This document shows, piece by piece, positions 9,363 to 18,705 of a DNA stretch of 64,000 nucleotides. The notes under the pieces are model-generated. The model saw only the letters and a program-made list of their open reading frames with translations. It was not told the origin of the DNA and did no database searches. The stretch's first letter is position 1, and every line of letters starts with the position of its first letter. The position numbers were made by a program, and so were the translations under genes. This DNA comes from Formosa algae (GTDB lineage Bacteria; Bacteroidota; Bacteroidia; Flavobacteriales; Flavobacteriaceae): assembly GCF_001439665.1 (NCBI RefSeq), contig NZ_LMAK01000004.1:124001-188000 (forward strand), in the 5' to 3' direction.

Positions 9363-10270
9363 TAAAGCTTTTGCCCTTTCAAAGATTTTATTTTCAAAAG
9401 TGTTTTTAAGAGCCAAGGAGAGCAGTGTAGCAAAATCCTTTTTCCTAAAGGCAAGTTCTTTAAGTCTATAGCTTTCTTATAAAAATAATATGTGGTTTTA
9501 TAGCCATTTAATCTGCTTAAAATAGCTAAAGAGTATCTGTTTCTGTCAACAAATGCTTTCAAATCGGTATTTAAAGCTTCTTCAATATTATACTTGTCGT
9601 ATTTTGGTTTTGTATTCGGATTAAAAGAGGTATTTGATAAGCTATCATTAATGTATCTATAATGAACTAACACTTTATTTAAAAATACAACTTGGTAGTG
9701 CATACCAATCCGAATCCACATATCAGTGTCCTGACCCGATTTAATAGAAGTGTCATACCAACCGACAGTATCAATAATTTCCTTCTTGAATATCGTGCTA
9801 GAGCTAGTTAATAAGGTGTAGCTATTTAAACTACTTTTAAAGTAATCTCTGATTTTTATAATCTCAGAGTCTTTGAAATTGTAAGAGACGGGAACTGTTT
9901 TTTTTGTATAAGTGTTTGCAATGGCACAGGCAAATACATTTGCATTAGAATGAGATTTTATCATTTCGACCATTTGTTTTAAATAGTCTGATAACCAAAT
10001 ATCATCACCATCTAGGAGGGCTATGTAATCTGTTTTAGCTTCTTTAATTCCTCGATTTCTAGCTGCAGATGCTCCTAAATTACTTTGGTTAAAGATGCGT
10101 ATTCTAGGGTCTTTAATTTGATGTAATACATTTAAACTATTGTCCGTTGACCCATCATTAACTACTACGATTTCAAAATTTTTGTAAGATTGATTAATCA
10201 CAGATTCGAGAGTGGCTTTTAAATGACGCTCTTTATTATATACAGAAATAATAATTGATAATTTAATCAT
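9338..10270 (-). CDS. Glycosyltransferase family 2
   Basis: An inverting GT-A glycosyltransferase of 310 residues. The N-terminal SIIISVYNKERHL, the nucleotide-binding VVVNDGSTDNS and the metal-binding LLDGDDIWL (DxD-like) are all clear, followed by SGQDTDMWIRIG in the acceptor region. The ATG at 10270 lies inside the upstream GT2 gene (8-bp overlap), and that gene overlaps ftsE by one base. The three therefore form a tightly coupled leftward unit. The 3' end runs 25 bp into the convergent fdtA gene. Confidence 0.88.
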   Translation of the reverse strand: MIKLSIIISVYNKERHLKATLESVINQSYKNFEIVVVNDGSTDNSLNVLHQIKDPRIRIFNQSNLGASAARNRGIKEAKTDYIALLDGDDIWLSDYLKQMVEMIKSHSNANVFACAIANTYTKKTVPVSYNFKDSEIIKIRDYFKSSLNSYTLLTSSSTIFKKEIIDTVGWYDTSIKSGQDTDMWIRIGMHYQVVFLNKVLVHYRYINDSLSNTSFNPNTKPKYDKYNIEEALNTDLKAFVDRNRYSLAILSRLNGYKTTYYFYKKAIDLKNLPLGKRILLHCSPWLLKTLLKIKSLKGQKLYYMPLKDK

Positions 10271-11117
10271 TTTTTTTGTTTAAAACGCATATATAACCAA
10301 ATCTATAAAAATCAAAAATCCATAATTTAGGTTTGGGAGTAAGTAAATTTTTAAGTAAAAGAGGTTTTAACATCTTAAAGGTAAATATTGTTAAGTTTAA
10401 TAATTTTACCCTTTCTATTCTAGAATAAAATAATAGAAATTTGTGTTCTTGAGTAGAGATTTTTTTTGCTTTATATAAGATAGTTAAATTAAACATAGCT
10501 TGTTCTGTTTTCCTTATAAAAGTAGTAGCATCGTCATCTGGAAAGTGAATAACTGGATTTTCAATCTTAAGAATGTCAATGTTATTTTTTTTTAGACTAT
10601 TAAATAAAAGAGTGTCTTCACAGCCGTAAGTCTTGATACTTTCGTCAAAAGGATGTTTTTCAAAAACAGATTTTTTAATTAAAAAATTTGAAGAACAAAG
10701 AGATCTTGATTCTCTGTGTTTTGTGTAAATCCAACGTAATATATATGGCTTATCTGGAATTGAATCAGTAAATGTCATGCCTCCATTAACAACGTCGTTC
10801 AAGGAATTTAAATATTGTTGGATAAAAGTTGTTTTTTTGGGAAATGTGCCAGAATCTATAAAAAGAAGTGAATCAAACTTAGCATTTTTAGCGAGTAAGT
10901 TTCTTATAGCACTTCTGCCTATATTTTGAGAAAAGGCTTTATATGTACAGTTTTTAATTTGGTTTATGTCATTATTTATTACATTACAATCAGAATTGGA
11001 ACCATCGTCATAAACTAAAATTTCAAAATTAATATTACATTCAACACATTGTTTTTTTAGCTCTTTTACTAATGGAACGCTATTGTAATTATATGTTGGA
11101 ATTAATATAGATAGCAT
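10263..11117 (-). CDS. Glycosyltransferase family 2 (GT-A)
   Basis: A 284-residue GT-A enzyme. [17 protein letters not shown] starts the fold, VYDDGSNSDC binds the nucleotide, and LLFIDSGTFPKK stands where the DxD metal motif usually lies, here with Asp-Ser-Gly rather than D-x-D. A later YGCEDTLLF matches the W/G-x-ED block common to GT2/GT7 members, whose ED is thought to supply the catalytic base. Its ATG shares one base with the ftsE stop (TAATG), which suggests coupled translation. Base composition is somewhat more AT-rich than ftsE, as is common for polysaccharide genes. Confidence 0.8.
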   Translation of the reverse strand: MLSILIPTYNYNSVPLVKELKKQCVECNINFEILVYDDGSNSDCNVINNDINQIKNCTYKAFSQNIGRSAIRNLLAKNAKFDSLLFIDSGTFPKKTTFIQQYLNSLNDVVNGGMTFTDSIPDKPYILRWIYTKHRESRSLCSSNFLIKKSVFEKHPFDESIKTYGCEDTLLFNSLKKNNIDILKIENPVIHFPDDDATTFIRKTEQAMFNLTILYKAKKISTQEHKFLLFYSRIERVKLLNLTIFTFKMLKPLLLKNLLTPKPKLWIFDFYRFGYICVLNKKND

Positions 11118-11803
11118 TATTCACTCTTACGTTGTACCACCTCGAAAAGTTGATTGTTATCGCACTTTAAGGTTTTACTTGGGTATTTTAAAAGTAAAGC
11201 ATAATCGTGAGTAGCCATTAAAATAGTATTTCCATTTTTATTAATATCCTGAAGCACCTTCATAACTTCTAAACTGGTTTGCGGATCTAAATTCCCAGTT
11301 GGCTCATCTGCAAGAATTAATTCGGGATCGTTAAGTAAGGCTCGTGCAATGGCCACACGTTGTTGTTCTCCGCCAGAAAGTTCGTGAGGGAATTTAAAGC
11401 CTTTGGTTTTCATACCTACTTTCTCTAAGACTTCATCTATACGGGTTTTCATGGCAGATTTGTCTTTCCAACCTGTAGCTTTTAAAACAAAACGTAAATT
11501 TTCATTAATATTTCTATCAACTAAAAGTTTAAAATCCTGAAACACTACACCCAATTTGCGTCTTAAAAACGGAATTTCTTTTTCTTTTAATGCTCGCAAA
11601 TCAAAGTCAACAATACTTCCTTCGCCTTGTGTGAGCTGTAAGTCGCCATACAAAGTTTTCATAAAACTACTCTTTCCCGTACCGGTTTTTCCAATTAGAT
11701 ATACAAAATCGCCTTTGAAAACTTCAACGTTTACATTAGAAAGCACTAGACTTTCGCCTTGAAATATAGAAACATCTTTTAAGTGGAGTACAGTTTGCGG
11801 CAT
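11117..11803 (-). CDS. ftsE: Cell division ATP-binding protein FtsE
   Basis: An ABC ATPase of 228 residues. Walker A is GKTGTGKS (residues 38-45), the Q-loop is VFQDFKLL, the signature is [15 protein letters not shown], Walker B is [13 protein letters not shown] and the switch His is in MATHDYALL. The GK-x-G-T-G Walker A and the following FMKTLYG helix are typical of FtsE. With FtsX it controls peptidoglycan hydrolases at the septum. No ftsX is in the window; a separate location is common in Bacteroidota. It is the first gene of a leftward unit ending in two glycosyltransferases. The start region faces the divergent TPR gene. Confidence 0.88.
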   Translation of the reverse strand: MPQTVLHLKDVSIFQGESLVLSNVNVEVFKGDFVYLIGKTGTGKSSFMKTLYGDLQLTQGEGSIVDFDLRALKEKEIPFLRRKLGVVFQDFKLLVDRNINENLRFVLKATGWKDKSAMKTRIDEVLEKVGMKTKGFKFPHELSGGEQQRVAIARALLNDPELILADEPTGNLDPQTSLEVMKVLQDINKNGNTILMATHDYALLLKYPSKTLKCDNNQLFEVVQRKSE

Positions 11804-11930
11804 AATATCAGATCGATTTTTTAGAGATGTAAATGTATCATTTTATAATAACTTAAAAAATAGAGATAGATTGCTTTTTATTTAAAATATTTTAAAATTT
11901 GTAATATAAATGAATAATATTTGAATTAAT

Positions 11931-11963
11931 TTTCGTTAAAGGATAGAGATTAAATTATCTTTG
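11931..11963 (+). promoter_or_regulatory. Promoter of the TPR/barrel pair (-33 TTG, -7 TATCTTTG)
   Basis: TTG at 11931-11933 and TATCTTTG at 11956-11963 are separated by 22 bp and match the Bacteroidota -33/-7 arrangement. They lie about 22 bp before the ATG of the TPR gene at 11986, inside the 182-bp AT-rich gap shared with the divergent ftsE gene. Confidence 0.6.
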
Positions 11964-11985
11964 ATTTAAATAAAACTTAAGGTTA

Positions 11986-14900
11986 ATGACTAGAAGTAAG
12001 ATTGTATTATTTTTATTAGCAATTGTGGTGTGTAGTAAGATGCTCGCACAACAAACCGCGATTTATACAAACGATCAGGCCGAATACTTAAAAGCACTGT
12101 CTTTATACAATAGTAAACAGTATTTAGCAGCGCAAAATATATTTACGAGCATACAAAAAAAGACTAAGGAAGAAGTGATGCAGTCTGAGTGTGCGTATTA
12201 TATTGCAAGTGCGGCTATTCGTTTAAATCAGATTAAAGCAGACGATTTGGTTGAAGAATTTGTAGAAGAATTTCCTACAAGTCCTAAACGTAACTCTGCA
12301 TATATAGACGTTGCAGATTTCTATTTTAAAGGTGGAAAATATGCGCGTGCAAAAAAATGGTACGACCGTGTAGATGAGCGCTCATTAACAGATTTAGAAA
12401 AAGACAGATATTATTTCAATAAAGGGTATACGGCATTTGTAACTAAAAATTATAAAAACGCCAGAACGTATTTAAATAAAGTAGAGAATTCTGCTACTTA
12501 TGGCGCACAAGCGAAATACTATATTGGCTATATGGCTTACCAAAGTGACGATGTTAAGCAAGCAAATCAGTATTTCGATCAGGTTAAAGATCAAGAGAAG
12601 TACAAAGAAAAAATGTCTTACTATAAGGCCGATTTAAATTTTAAATTAGGAAATTTTCCACAAGCAATTGCTTTAGCCGAAGAGCAAATTCCGTATAGCA
12701 GTAGAGAAGAAGAGTCTGAGTTAAATAAAATTATTGGTGAGAGTTATTTTAACTTGGGACAGTACGATCAGGCTATTCCGTATTTATCTTTATACGAAGG
12801 TAAAAGAGGAAAATGGAGTAATACAGATTACTATTTATTAGGATATGCGTATTATAAGCAAGCAGATTACGAGAGTGCTATTTCCGAGTTTAGTAAAATT
12901 ATTAGTGGCGATAATAGCGTCGCACAAAATGCATACTATCATTTAGGTGAAAGTTATATTCATTTAAATAAAAAAACAGAAGCTTTAAATGCCTTTAGAA
13001 ATGCTTCTCAAATGGATTTTGAACCTAAAATTCAAGAAGACGCTTACTATAACTATGCTAAAATTAGTTATGAAACCGGTAACCCTTACGAGTCTGTACC
13101 TACTGTATTATCTAGTTATTTAACAAAATATCCAGAAACAGCTAATCGTACAGAAATTGAAGGATTATTAGTAGACTCTTATATTACATCTAAAAACTAT
13201 AAAGAAGCTTTAAAAATATTAGAAGGTAAAAAAGACGCAGCCAGTAAAGAAGCTTACCAAAAAGTAGCTTTTTATAGAGGATTAGAATTATTAGAAGATG
13301 AAAATTATAAAGATGCTATTGGTTTTTTCGATAAAGCTGTAAAGTCACAAATAAATCCAGAATACACTGCTCGTGCAAGTTTTTGGAAAGGAGAGTGTAA
13401 TTATAACCTAAATAATTATAGTGAATCTGTGTTAGACTTTAAAACGTTTAAACAATTTCCAACATCAGATAATGAAGAAAGTCGTGTGGTAGATTATAAC
13501 TTAGGTTATGCTTATTTTAAACAAAAAGAATACACTCAGGCTACAGAACATTTCAGTGCATTTACTTCTAATTTCACCGAAGATCAGACAAAGCTTAATG
13601 ATGCATATTTACGTTTAGGCGATAGTTATTTTGTAAGTAGCAATTACGATAGTGCTATTAAAGCCTACGATTCTGCAATAGCGTTAAATAAGATTGAAAC
13701 AGACTATGCCGCCTTTCAAAAAGCGATTAGTTATGGTTATGTTGGAAACTCCAAAACTAAAGTTTCAGAATTAGAACGTTTTTTAGATGACTATCCAAAA
13801 TCTAAATTACGAGATGATGCAATGTATGAATTAGGAAATTCGTACACCAAAACAAATCAGAATGATAGAGCCGTGGCTATGTATAATAGATTAGGCTCAG
13901 AATATAGAATGAGTTCTTTAGCACCAAAAGCGATGCTTCGTGAAGGATTAATTTTTTATAACGATAATAAAAATGAAGGGGCTTTAGCTATTTTTAAAAC
14001 TGTAGCTGCAAATTATCCTGGTACGCCAGAAGCTATTCAGGCAGTATCTACAGCGCGTTTAATTTATATAGATATGGGAGAAGTTGATACCTACGCGAGT
14101 TGGGTTGAAACTTTAGATTATGTTCGTGTTACAGATGCCGATTTAGATAACTCGACATATGAAGCCGCTGAGAAAAAATATCTTGATAATAATACAGACG
14201 AAGCTATTAAACAATTTAACGGCTACTTAAATCAATTTAAAACAGGTCTTCATACCAATCAAGCGCATTTTTATCTTGCTCAATTATATTATAAAAAAGG
14301 ATTAAAAGCTAACGCAGTGCCACATTATAAATATGTTGTAGATGCTCCAAGAAGTGAATTTTCTGAAGAAGCTTTAATGCGATTGTCTCAAAGTTATTTA
14401 GATGGTAAAAACTGGATAGATGCCATTCCTGTCTTAGAACGTTTAGAGACAGAAGCAGCTTTTCCTCAGAACGTCGTTTTTGCACAATCTAACTTAATGA
14501 AAGCAAATTATCAGTTAAGTAAGTACAAAAGTGCAGTGAGTTATGCAGATAAAGTATTAGCAAATACATCTATAGATAATAAAATAAAGAGTGATGCTCA
14601 CATTATTATTGCCAGATCTGCGTTTAGTTCTAACGACTTGGTTTTAGCAAAAGAGGCATACGAAGAAGTAAGTAAAGTGGCTACAGGAGAAACTGCTGCT
14701 GAAGCTTTGTTTTATAATGCCTATTTTAAACATAAAGATGGCGAATATGAAGATTCTAATATTGCCGTTCAGCGTTTAGCAAAAGACTACTCAAGCTACA
14801 AATATTTTAGTGCAAAAGGTTTAGTTATTATGGCTATGAATTATAAAGAATTAGGAGATGCATTTCAAGCGACATACATTTTAGAAAGTGTGATTGAAAA

Positions 14901-15003
14901 TTTCAAATCTTATAACGATGTTATTTCAGAAGCGAATAAGCAATTAACCGAAATTAAGAAGGAGCAAGCGAAAACCAATTCTTCAGTTCAAACCCAAAAC
15001 TAA
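11986..15003 (+). CDS. Large periplasmic tetratricopeptide-repeat protein
   Basis: This 1005-residue protein begins with a signal peptide (positively charged start, hydrophobic core, cleavage near MLAQQ). Almost all the rest is TPR-like helix pairs; repeated blocks such as YNLGYAYFKQKEYTQA, YLRLGDSYFVSSNYDSA and AMYELGNSYTKTNQNDRA recur about every 34-37 residues. There is no enzymatic motif, and the C-terminus (TNSSVQTQN) is low in complexity. TPR proteins of this kind scaffold envelope complexes. The gene is followed after 24 bp by an outer-membrane barrel gene, and the two very likely form an operon. The specific function is unknown to me. Confidence 0.8.
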   Translation: MTRSKIVLFLLAIVVCSKMLAQQTAIYTNDQAEYLKALSLYNSKQYLAAQNIFTSIQKKTKEEVMQSECAYYIASAAIRLNQIKADDLVEEFVEEFPTSPKRNSAYIDVADFYFKGGKYARAKKWYDRVDERSLTDLEKDRYYFNKGYTAFVTKNYKNARTYLNKVENSATYGAQAKYYIGYMAYQSDDVKQANQYFDQVKDQEKYKEKMSYYKADLNFKLGNFPQAIALAEEQIPYSSREEESELNKIIGESYFNLGQYDQAIPYLSLYEGKRGKWSNTDYYLLGYAYYKQADYESAISEFSKIISGDNSVAQNAYYHLGESYIHLNKKTEALNAFRNASQMDFEPKIQEDAYYNYAKISYETGNPYESVPTVLSSYLTKYPETANRTEIEGLLVDSYITSKNYKEALKILEGKKDAASKEAYQKVAFYRGLELLEDENYKDAIGFFDKAVKSQINPEYTARASFWKGECNYNLNNYSESVLDFKTFKQFPTSDNEESRVVDYNLGYAYFKQKEYTQATEHFSAFTSNFTEDQTKLNDAYLRLGDSYFVSSNYDSAIKAYDSAIALNKIETDYAAFQKAISYGYVGNSKTKVSELERFLDDYPKSKLRDDAMYELGNSYTKTNQNDRAVAMYNRLGSEYRMSSLAPKAMLREGLIFYNDNKNEGALAIFKTVAANYPGTPEAIQAVSTARLIYIDMGEVDTYASWVETLDYVRVTDADLDNSTYEAAEKKYLDNNTDEAIKQFNGYLNQFKTGLHTNQAHFYLAQLYYKKGLKANAVPHYKYVVDAPRSEFSEEALMRLSQSYLDGKNWIDAIPVLERLETEAAFPQNVVFAQSNLMKANYQLSKYKSAVSYADKVLANTSIDNKIKSDAHIIIARSAFSSNDLVLAKEAYEEVSKVATGETAAEALFYNAYFKHKDGEYEDSNIAVQRLAKDYSSYKYFSAKGLVIMAMNYKELGDAFQATYILESVIENFKSYNDVISEANKQLTEIKKEQAKTNSSVQTQN

Positions 15004-15027
15004 ACACGTCATAAATCTACTTATATC

Positions 15028-16770
15028 ATGTATAAGACATTTCAATATATATTAACACCTCTAGTTTTTCTACTTTGTGCGACCGTAATGTATTCGCAAG
15101 AGAAAGACACCATACAGACAGATGTTATTAACGTCGTTAAACCTTACACGCCAACAATTTCTGATGCGTTTAAAGTGAAAACGATACCAACAACAGACGA
15201 TAATGCGACCTCTACAAAGAAACCTGTAGATTATAACATATTATCTGTGCCTGTAGCTTCAACATTTATTCCTACTAAAGGAAAAGCAGCTTTGGTAGAA
15301 CGTGAAAAACCAGAATTATACTATGAAAATTACTTCACTTTAGGTTATGGATCTTACGGGAATTTAGTTTCAGAATTATACGTGACTAAAGAGTTTAATC
15401 GTATTGGTTCTTTTGGAGCTAGATTAACGCAAGAGATGTCGGATGGCGGAATTGACGATAAAATCTTAGATAATTCTTTCACCAATACAAATGTAGAATT
15501 AGAATACATTAAAAGACAACGAGACATTACTTGGAGTGTAAAAGGAGGTCTAGAACGCCAGAAATACAATTGGTACGGTATAGAAAATCGCTACGAAAAT
15601 GCGACGAACGATAATGAACAAGTGGGACATAATTACTACGATTTATATGCTATTGGAGATGTGGCTTTCGATTATACTTATGTAAAATCTGCGAGTGTAA
15701 CACTTAGACGTTTTTATGATGAATTTGAGTCTGGTGAGAACCATTTAAACTTTAAAGGACGCGTAGACTTGCCTATTGTAGATCAAGAAATAACAACTAA
15801 CGTAAGATTAGAGTATTTAAACGGGCATGCAGGAGAAAGTTATTTTCAGAGCATAGATGCTCCAGAATATGGGAACTTATTATTTGGAGTGTCTCCAGCG
15901 TATCAATTGCGACGAGATAATTTAACTTTAAATATTGGAGCATCTGCATACTATATGTTGGGTATAAATGATACAGAAAGTAATTTATATTTATATCCAA
16001 ACATTACAGGGTCGTTTAGAATTGTAGACGATGTTGTTATTGCTTATGGAGGACTAACCGGAGATGTTGAGCAAAACTCTTACCGTAAATTTAGTCAGGC
16101 AAACCAATTTTTATCGCCTACAATTAGCGTAAGACCTACAGATAATAGTTTTAATGCCTATTTAGGGATGTTAGGAAAGTTTACTAACGATATTGGTTAT
16201 AACGTTAAATTAGGATACACCTCTGAGAGAGACAAGGCTTTATTTAGAAAAAACGCTTTCCCAGCAAGTGGAACAAGTATGAATGGTTCTCATGTTTACG
16301 GTTATGGAAACTCATTTACAGTTGTGTATGATAATATAAAAACCATTCAGGCTTTAGTGGAATTAAATGTTGAGATGAATCGCAACTTGAAAATGGGGCT
16401 TAGAGCAGAATACATGAATTACCAAAGCGAATTAGAAGATGAAGCTTGGAATTTACCAAATATTAAGGCGTCTGTTTTTGGTGATTATTTGTCTGATAAT
16501 AAATGGTTCGCAGGAGCAAAAATATTTTATGTAGGCGAGCGTAAAGATCAAAATGTATTAACCGGAGATAATGTAACAACTCCAGAATCTACTATAAGTA
16601 TTGATGGTTATGTAGATGTAAATGTTAATGCGGGATATAATATTAGTAACAGGTTTACAGTGTTTTTAAACTTAAACAATGTTACTGGAGATAGTTATGA
16701 ACGTTGGAGTAATTACAACGTACAAGGCTTTCAAATATTAGGAGGCGCAACTTATAAATTCGATTTTTAA
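15028..16770 (+). CDS. Outer-membrane beta-barrel protein (TonB-receptor-like, no plug seen)
   Basis: The protein has 580 residues with a signal peptide ending near MYSQEK. The next 90 residues are soluble and contain VINVVKPYTPTISDAF, a Pro/Thr-rich linker and a conserved-looking VEREKPELYYENYFTLGYG junction. The remaining roughly 470 residues alternate in barrel style (ARLTQEMSDGG, LGYTSERDKALFRK) and end in YKFDF, a good BAM-recognised terminal strand with a C-terminal Phe. No TonB plug domain or clear TonB box is visible, so annotation as a receptor would be loose. It lies just behind the large TPR gene, and both are followed by a terminator. The pair may form a two-part outer-membrane/periplasm module. 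Confidence 0.7.
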   Translation: MYKTFQYILTPLVFLLCATVMYSQEKDTIQTDVINVVKPYTPTISDAFKVKTIPTTDDNATSTKKPVDYNILSVPVASTFIPTKGKAALVEREKPELYYENYFTLGYGSYGNLVSELYVTKEFNRIGSFGARLTQEMSDGGIDDKILDNSFTNTNVELEYIKRQRDITWSVKGGLERQKYNWYGIENRYENATNDNEQVGHNYYDLYAIGDVAFDYTYVKSASVTLRRFYDEFESGENHLNFKGRVDLPIVDQEITTNVRLEYLNGHAGESYFQSIDAPEYGNLLFGVSPAYQLRRDNLTLNIGASAYYMLGINDTESNLYLYPNITGSFRIVDDVVIAYGGLTGDVEQNSYRKFSQANQFLSPTISVRPTDNSFNAYLGMLGKFTNDIGYNVKLGYTSERDKALFRKNAFPASGTSMNGSHVYGYGNSFTVVYDNIKTIQALVELNVEMNRNLKMGLRAEYMNYQSELEDEAWNLPNIKASVFGDYLSDNKWFAGAKIFYVGERKDQNVLTGDNVTTPESTISIDGYVDVNVNAGYNISNRFTVFLNLNNVTGDSYERWSNYNVQGFQILGGATYKFDF

Positions 16771-16788
16771 ACGAATAACTAACAGTTT

Positions 16789-16819
16789 AAAAAAGCATTC
16801 TTCGGGATGCTTTTTTTGT
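16789..16819 (+). terminator. Intrinsic terminator after the barrel gene
   Basis: A stem AAAAAGCATTC / GGATGCTTTTT closes a TTCG tetraloop and is followed by a T-run. It lies about 20 bp after the barrel gene stop and closes the TPR/barrel operon. Confidence 0.85.
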
Positions 16820-16913
16820 TTTTATAGTAGCGAGTAGCACTTTTTAAAAGTTAAGTTTCCCGTTTTTTAGTATCTTTATTATGTTAAAAACCATCTAACC
16901 AAATTCAACCCTT

Positions 16914-17447
16914 ATGAAATCTGTTTTGTCCCTATGTATAGGTTTACTTATAAATCTAACGGTGTTTTCGCAGTCAGAAGTATACGTTGCAGAAGCAACT
17001 CAGTGTCTTAATGTTACAGGAATGTCTGCACATTACGAATCTATTTTCGAAACTTGTTTTAAACAAATGCAGGATCAATATAATAAATTAGATATCCCTT
17101 CAGAAACTTGGGCAGAGTTTAAATCTGTAAAACCAGAAGCCTTAGCCAATGTAAATAATAGACTAGTAGCTGTGTATTCAGATTATTTTACGCTTGAAGA
17201 TGTACAAAAAATGAATGCCTTATACCGTTCCTCTGCAGGACAAACCATGATTAAAAATCCGAATGCATTAACCAAAAAAGATAAAAAGGAAATAGATCGT
17301 TTTTATAAATCTGACACTGGAAAAAAAGTGGTAAATTCTCAATCTGGAATGAATGAGAAAATGCAAGTCATATCAGATTTTTGGTGCGGAGAAATGTATA
17401 AACAAGTTAACGACAAGTTAGAAGCCAAAGGCTATACTATTCGCTAA
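16914..17447 (+). CDS. DUF2059 domain protein, exported
   Basis: A 177-residue protein with a cleavable signal peptide (core LSLCIGLLINLTV, cleavage near FSQSE). The DUF2059 core is seen in the C-terminal half: YFTLEDVQKMNALYRSSAGQ followed by FYKSDTGKKVV, the two pieces of this small helical domain. Two Cys in the mature N-terminal part (TQCLN, ETCFK) and one near the end (FWCGE) might form disulfides. The function of DUF2059 is unknown. A TATCTTTA box at 16871-16878 could be the -7 element. The last 11 bp overlap the convergent methyltransferase gene. Confidence 0.8.
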   Translation: MKSVLSLCIGLLINLTVFSQSEVYVAEATQCLNVTGMSAHYESIFETCFKQMQDQYNKLDIPSETWAEFKSVKPEALANVNNRLVAVYSDYFTLEDVQKMNALYRSSAGQTMIKNPNALTKKDKKEIDRFYKSDTGKKVVNSQSGMNEKMQVISDFWCGEMYKQVNDKLEAKGYTIR

Positions 17448-18141
17448 GCGTTAGTTTGGCTAAATAATCAAAATGTTCGCCTTCTAGTATGTTTTCGCAG
17501 TGTAAACCTACTGTTAGGCAAGCGGTTTTTAAGGTGTTAAAATCTAAATACAACCACGTTAAAGGTGCTTCTTTTTGACCTTTATAACTTAAAAAATAAT
17601 CAAGTTCGCCATAGTAATTCGCATTGGTATCAATCCATAAACCGCCATCTTCATCTTCGTACATATATTGGATGTCTGAAGAATCAATTAAAATTTGGCC
17701 GTTAGGTTTCAGAAGTGATTTTAGATGCGATAAATATTTGGTAACATAGCTTAATTTTTGGAAGATTCCTGTACCATTCATCAGCAATAAAATCGTGTCA
17801 AACTGTGCAGTTTCATCTAAGATAGAAGCCACTTTAGCCTTATCTAAACCACGAGCTTTACATACAGCAATAGCGCCCTCAGAAATATCGATAGATTTCA
17901 CAGCAAATCCCTTGTCTTGAAGGTATAAACTATGTCCGCCAGCACCACAACCAACATCTAACACATGCCCTTTTGCTAACTTTAAAGCCTTTTGTTCCAG
18001 TTTAGGCATGTCTTTAAATGTTCTAAATAAATAGGGGAGCGGCAAGGAATCTTCATCAGATATGTTTGTAGATGTGATGAGGTCTTGGGTGTAATTTCCG
18101 TTTTGGTAATCTAAAAGTGCTTGTCCTAAAAGGTCTTTCAT
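17437..18141 (-). CDS. Class I SAM-dependent methyltransferase
   Basis: A 234-residue cytoplasmic enzyme. SAM-binding motif I is HVLDVGCGAGGHSLYL. It is followed by KSIDISEGAIAVCKARG (motif II, acidic residue for the ribose) and FDTILLLMNGTGIF (motif IV). The pattern is that of small-molecule methyltransferases; the acceptor is unknown. It is a single gene that converges on the DUF2059 gene with an 11-bp overlap and diverges from the YkgJ-type gene. Its N-terminal 40 residues before the Rossmann domain may contact the acceptor. Confidence 0.8.
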   Translation of the reverse strand: MKDLLGQALLDYQNGNYTQDLITSTNISDEDSLPLPYLFRTFKDMPKLEQKALKLAKGHVLDVGCGAGGHSLYLQDKGFAVKSIDISEGAIAVCKARGLDKAKVASILDETAQFDTILLLMNGTGIFQKLSYVTKYLSHLKSLLKPNGQILIDSSDIQYMYEDEDGGLWIDTNANYYGELDYFLSYKGQKEAPLTWLYLDFNTLKTACLTVGLHCENILEGEHFDYLAKLTLSE

Positions 18142-18197
18142 AATAAGGTGTGTAGATTTTCTTAGTAATCTAAAAAGGATTTATTTCAATTAAATCG

Positions 18198-18205
18198 TAT
18201 TTTTG
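18198..18205 (+). promoter_or_regulatory. -7 box TATTTTTG abutting a start codon
   Basis: TATTTTTG matches TAnnTTTG and ends 5 bp before the ATG at 18211. Transcription would start at or very near the ATG, so the YkgJ-type mRNA may be leaderless. Confidence 0.5.
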
Positions 18206-18210
18206 TGTTT

Positions 18211-18702
18211 ATGCAAGACCTATTAAATAATCTGCCTAAAGAGGCCAAAGATAAGCATAACGAGAATACCACCTTTTTTAAAAAACTAAAAAAGAAGCCG
18301 CCAAAGCAATTAGATTATATTATGCAAGAATTGCATGAGGCTGAATTTAACCGCACAGATTGTTTGGAGTGTGCAAATTGTTGTAAAACTACAGGACCTT
18401 TGTTTACCGATAAAGATGTAGAGCGTATCTCTAAGCATTTTAAGATGAAACCGCAGCGCTTTATTGACCAATTTTTACGTGTAGATGAAGAGAATGATTA
18501 TGTTTTGCAAAGTGTGCCGTGTACGTTTTTAGGTGCAGATAATTATTGTTCTATTTATGATGTGAGGCCCAAAGCATGTCGTGAATTTCCGCATACAGAC
18601 AGAAAAAAGTTTCAACAAATTTCAAATCTGACGTTAAAGAATGTAGCCATTTGCCCAGCGGCATTTAATATTGTTGAAGCCATGAAAAAACGCATTAAAT
18701 AA
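18211..18702 (+). CDS. YkgJ family zinc/iron-chelating cysteine-cluster protein
   Basis: A 163-residue protein with the family's cysteine arrangement. CLECANCC comes first, then CTFLGADNYC and the RPKACREFPH block, and a final Cys in VAICPAAF. Members bind metal through these Cys; the function is poorly known. The ATG at 18211 is preferred over a GTG two codons upstream because that GTG is part of the promoter box. The next gene starts 4 bp after the stop, so the two are probably co-transcribed. Confidence 0.85.
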   Translation: MQDLLNNLPKEAKDKHNENTTFFKKLKKKPPKQLDYIMQELHEAEFNRTDCLECANCCKTTGPLFTDKDVERISKHFKMKPQRFIDQFLRVDEENDYVLQSVPCTFLGADNYCSIYDVRPKACREFPHTDRKKFQQISNLTLKNVAICPAAFNIVEAMKKRIK

Positions 18703-18705
18703 ATT

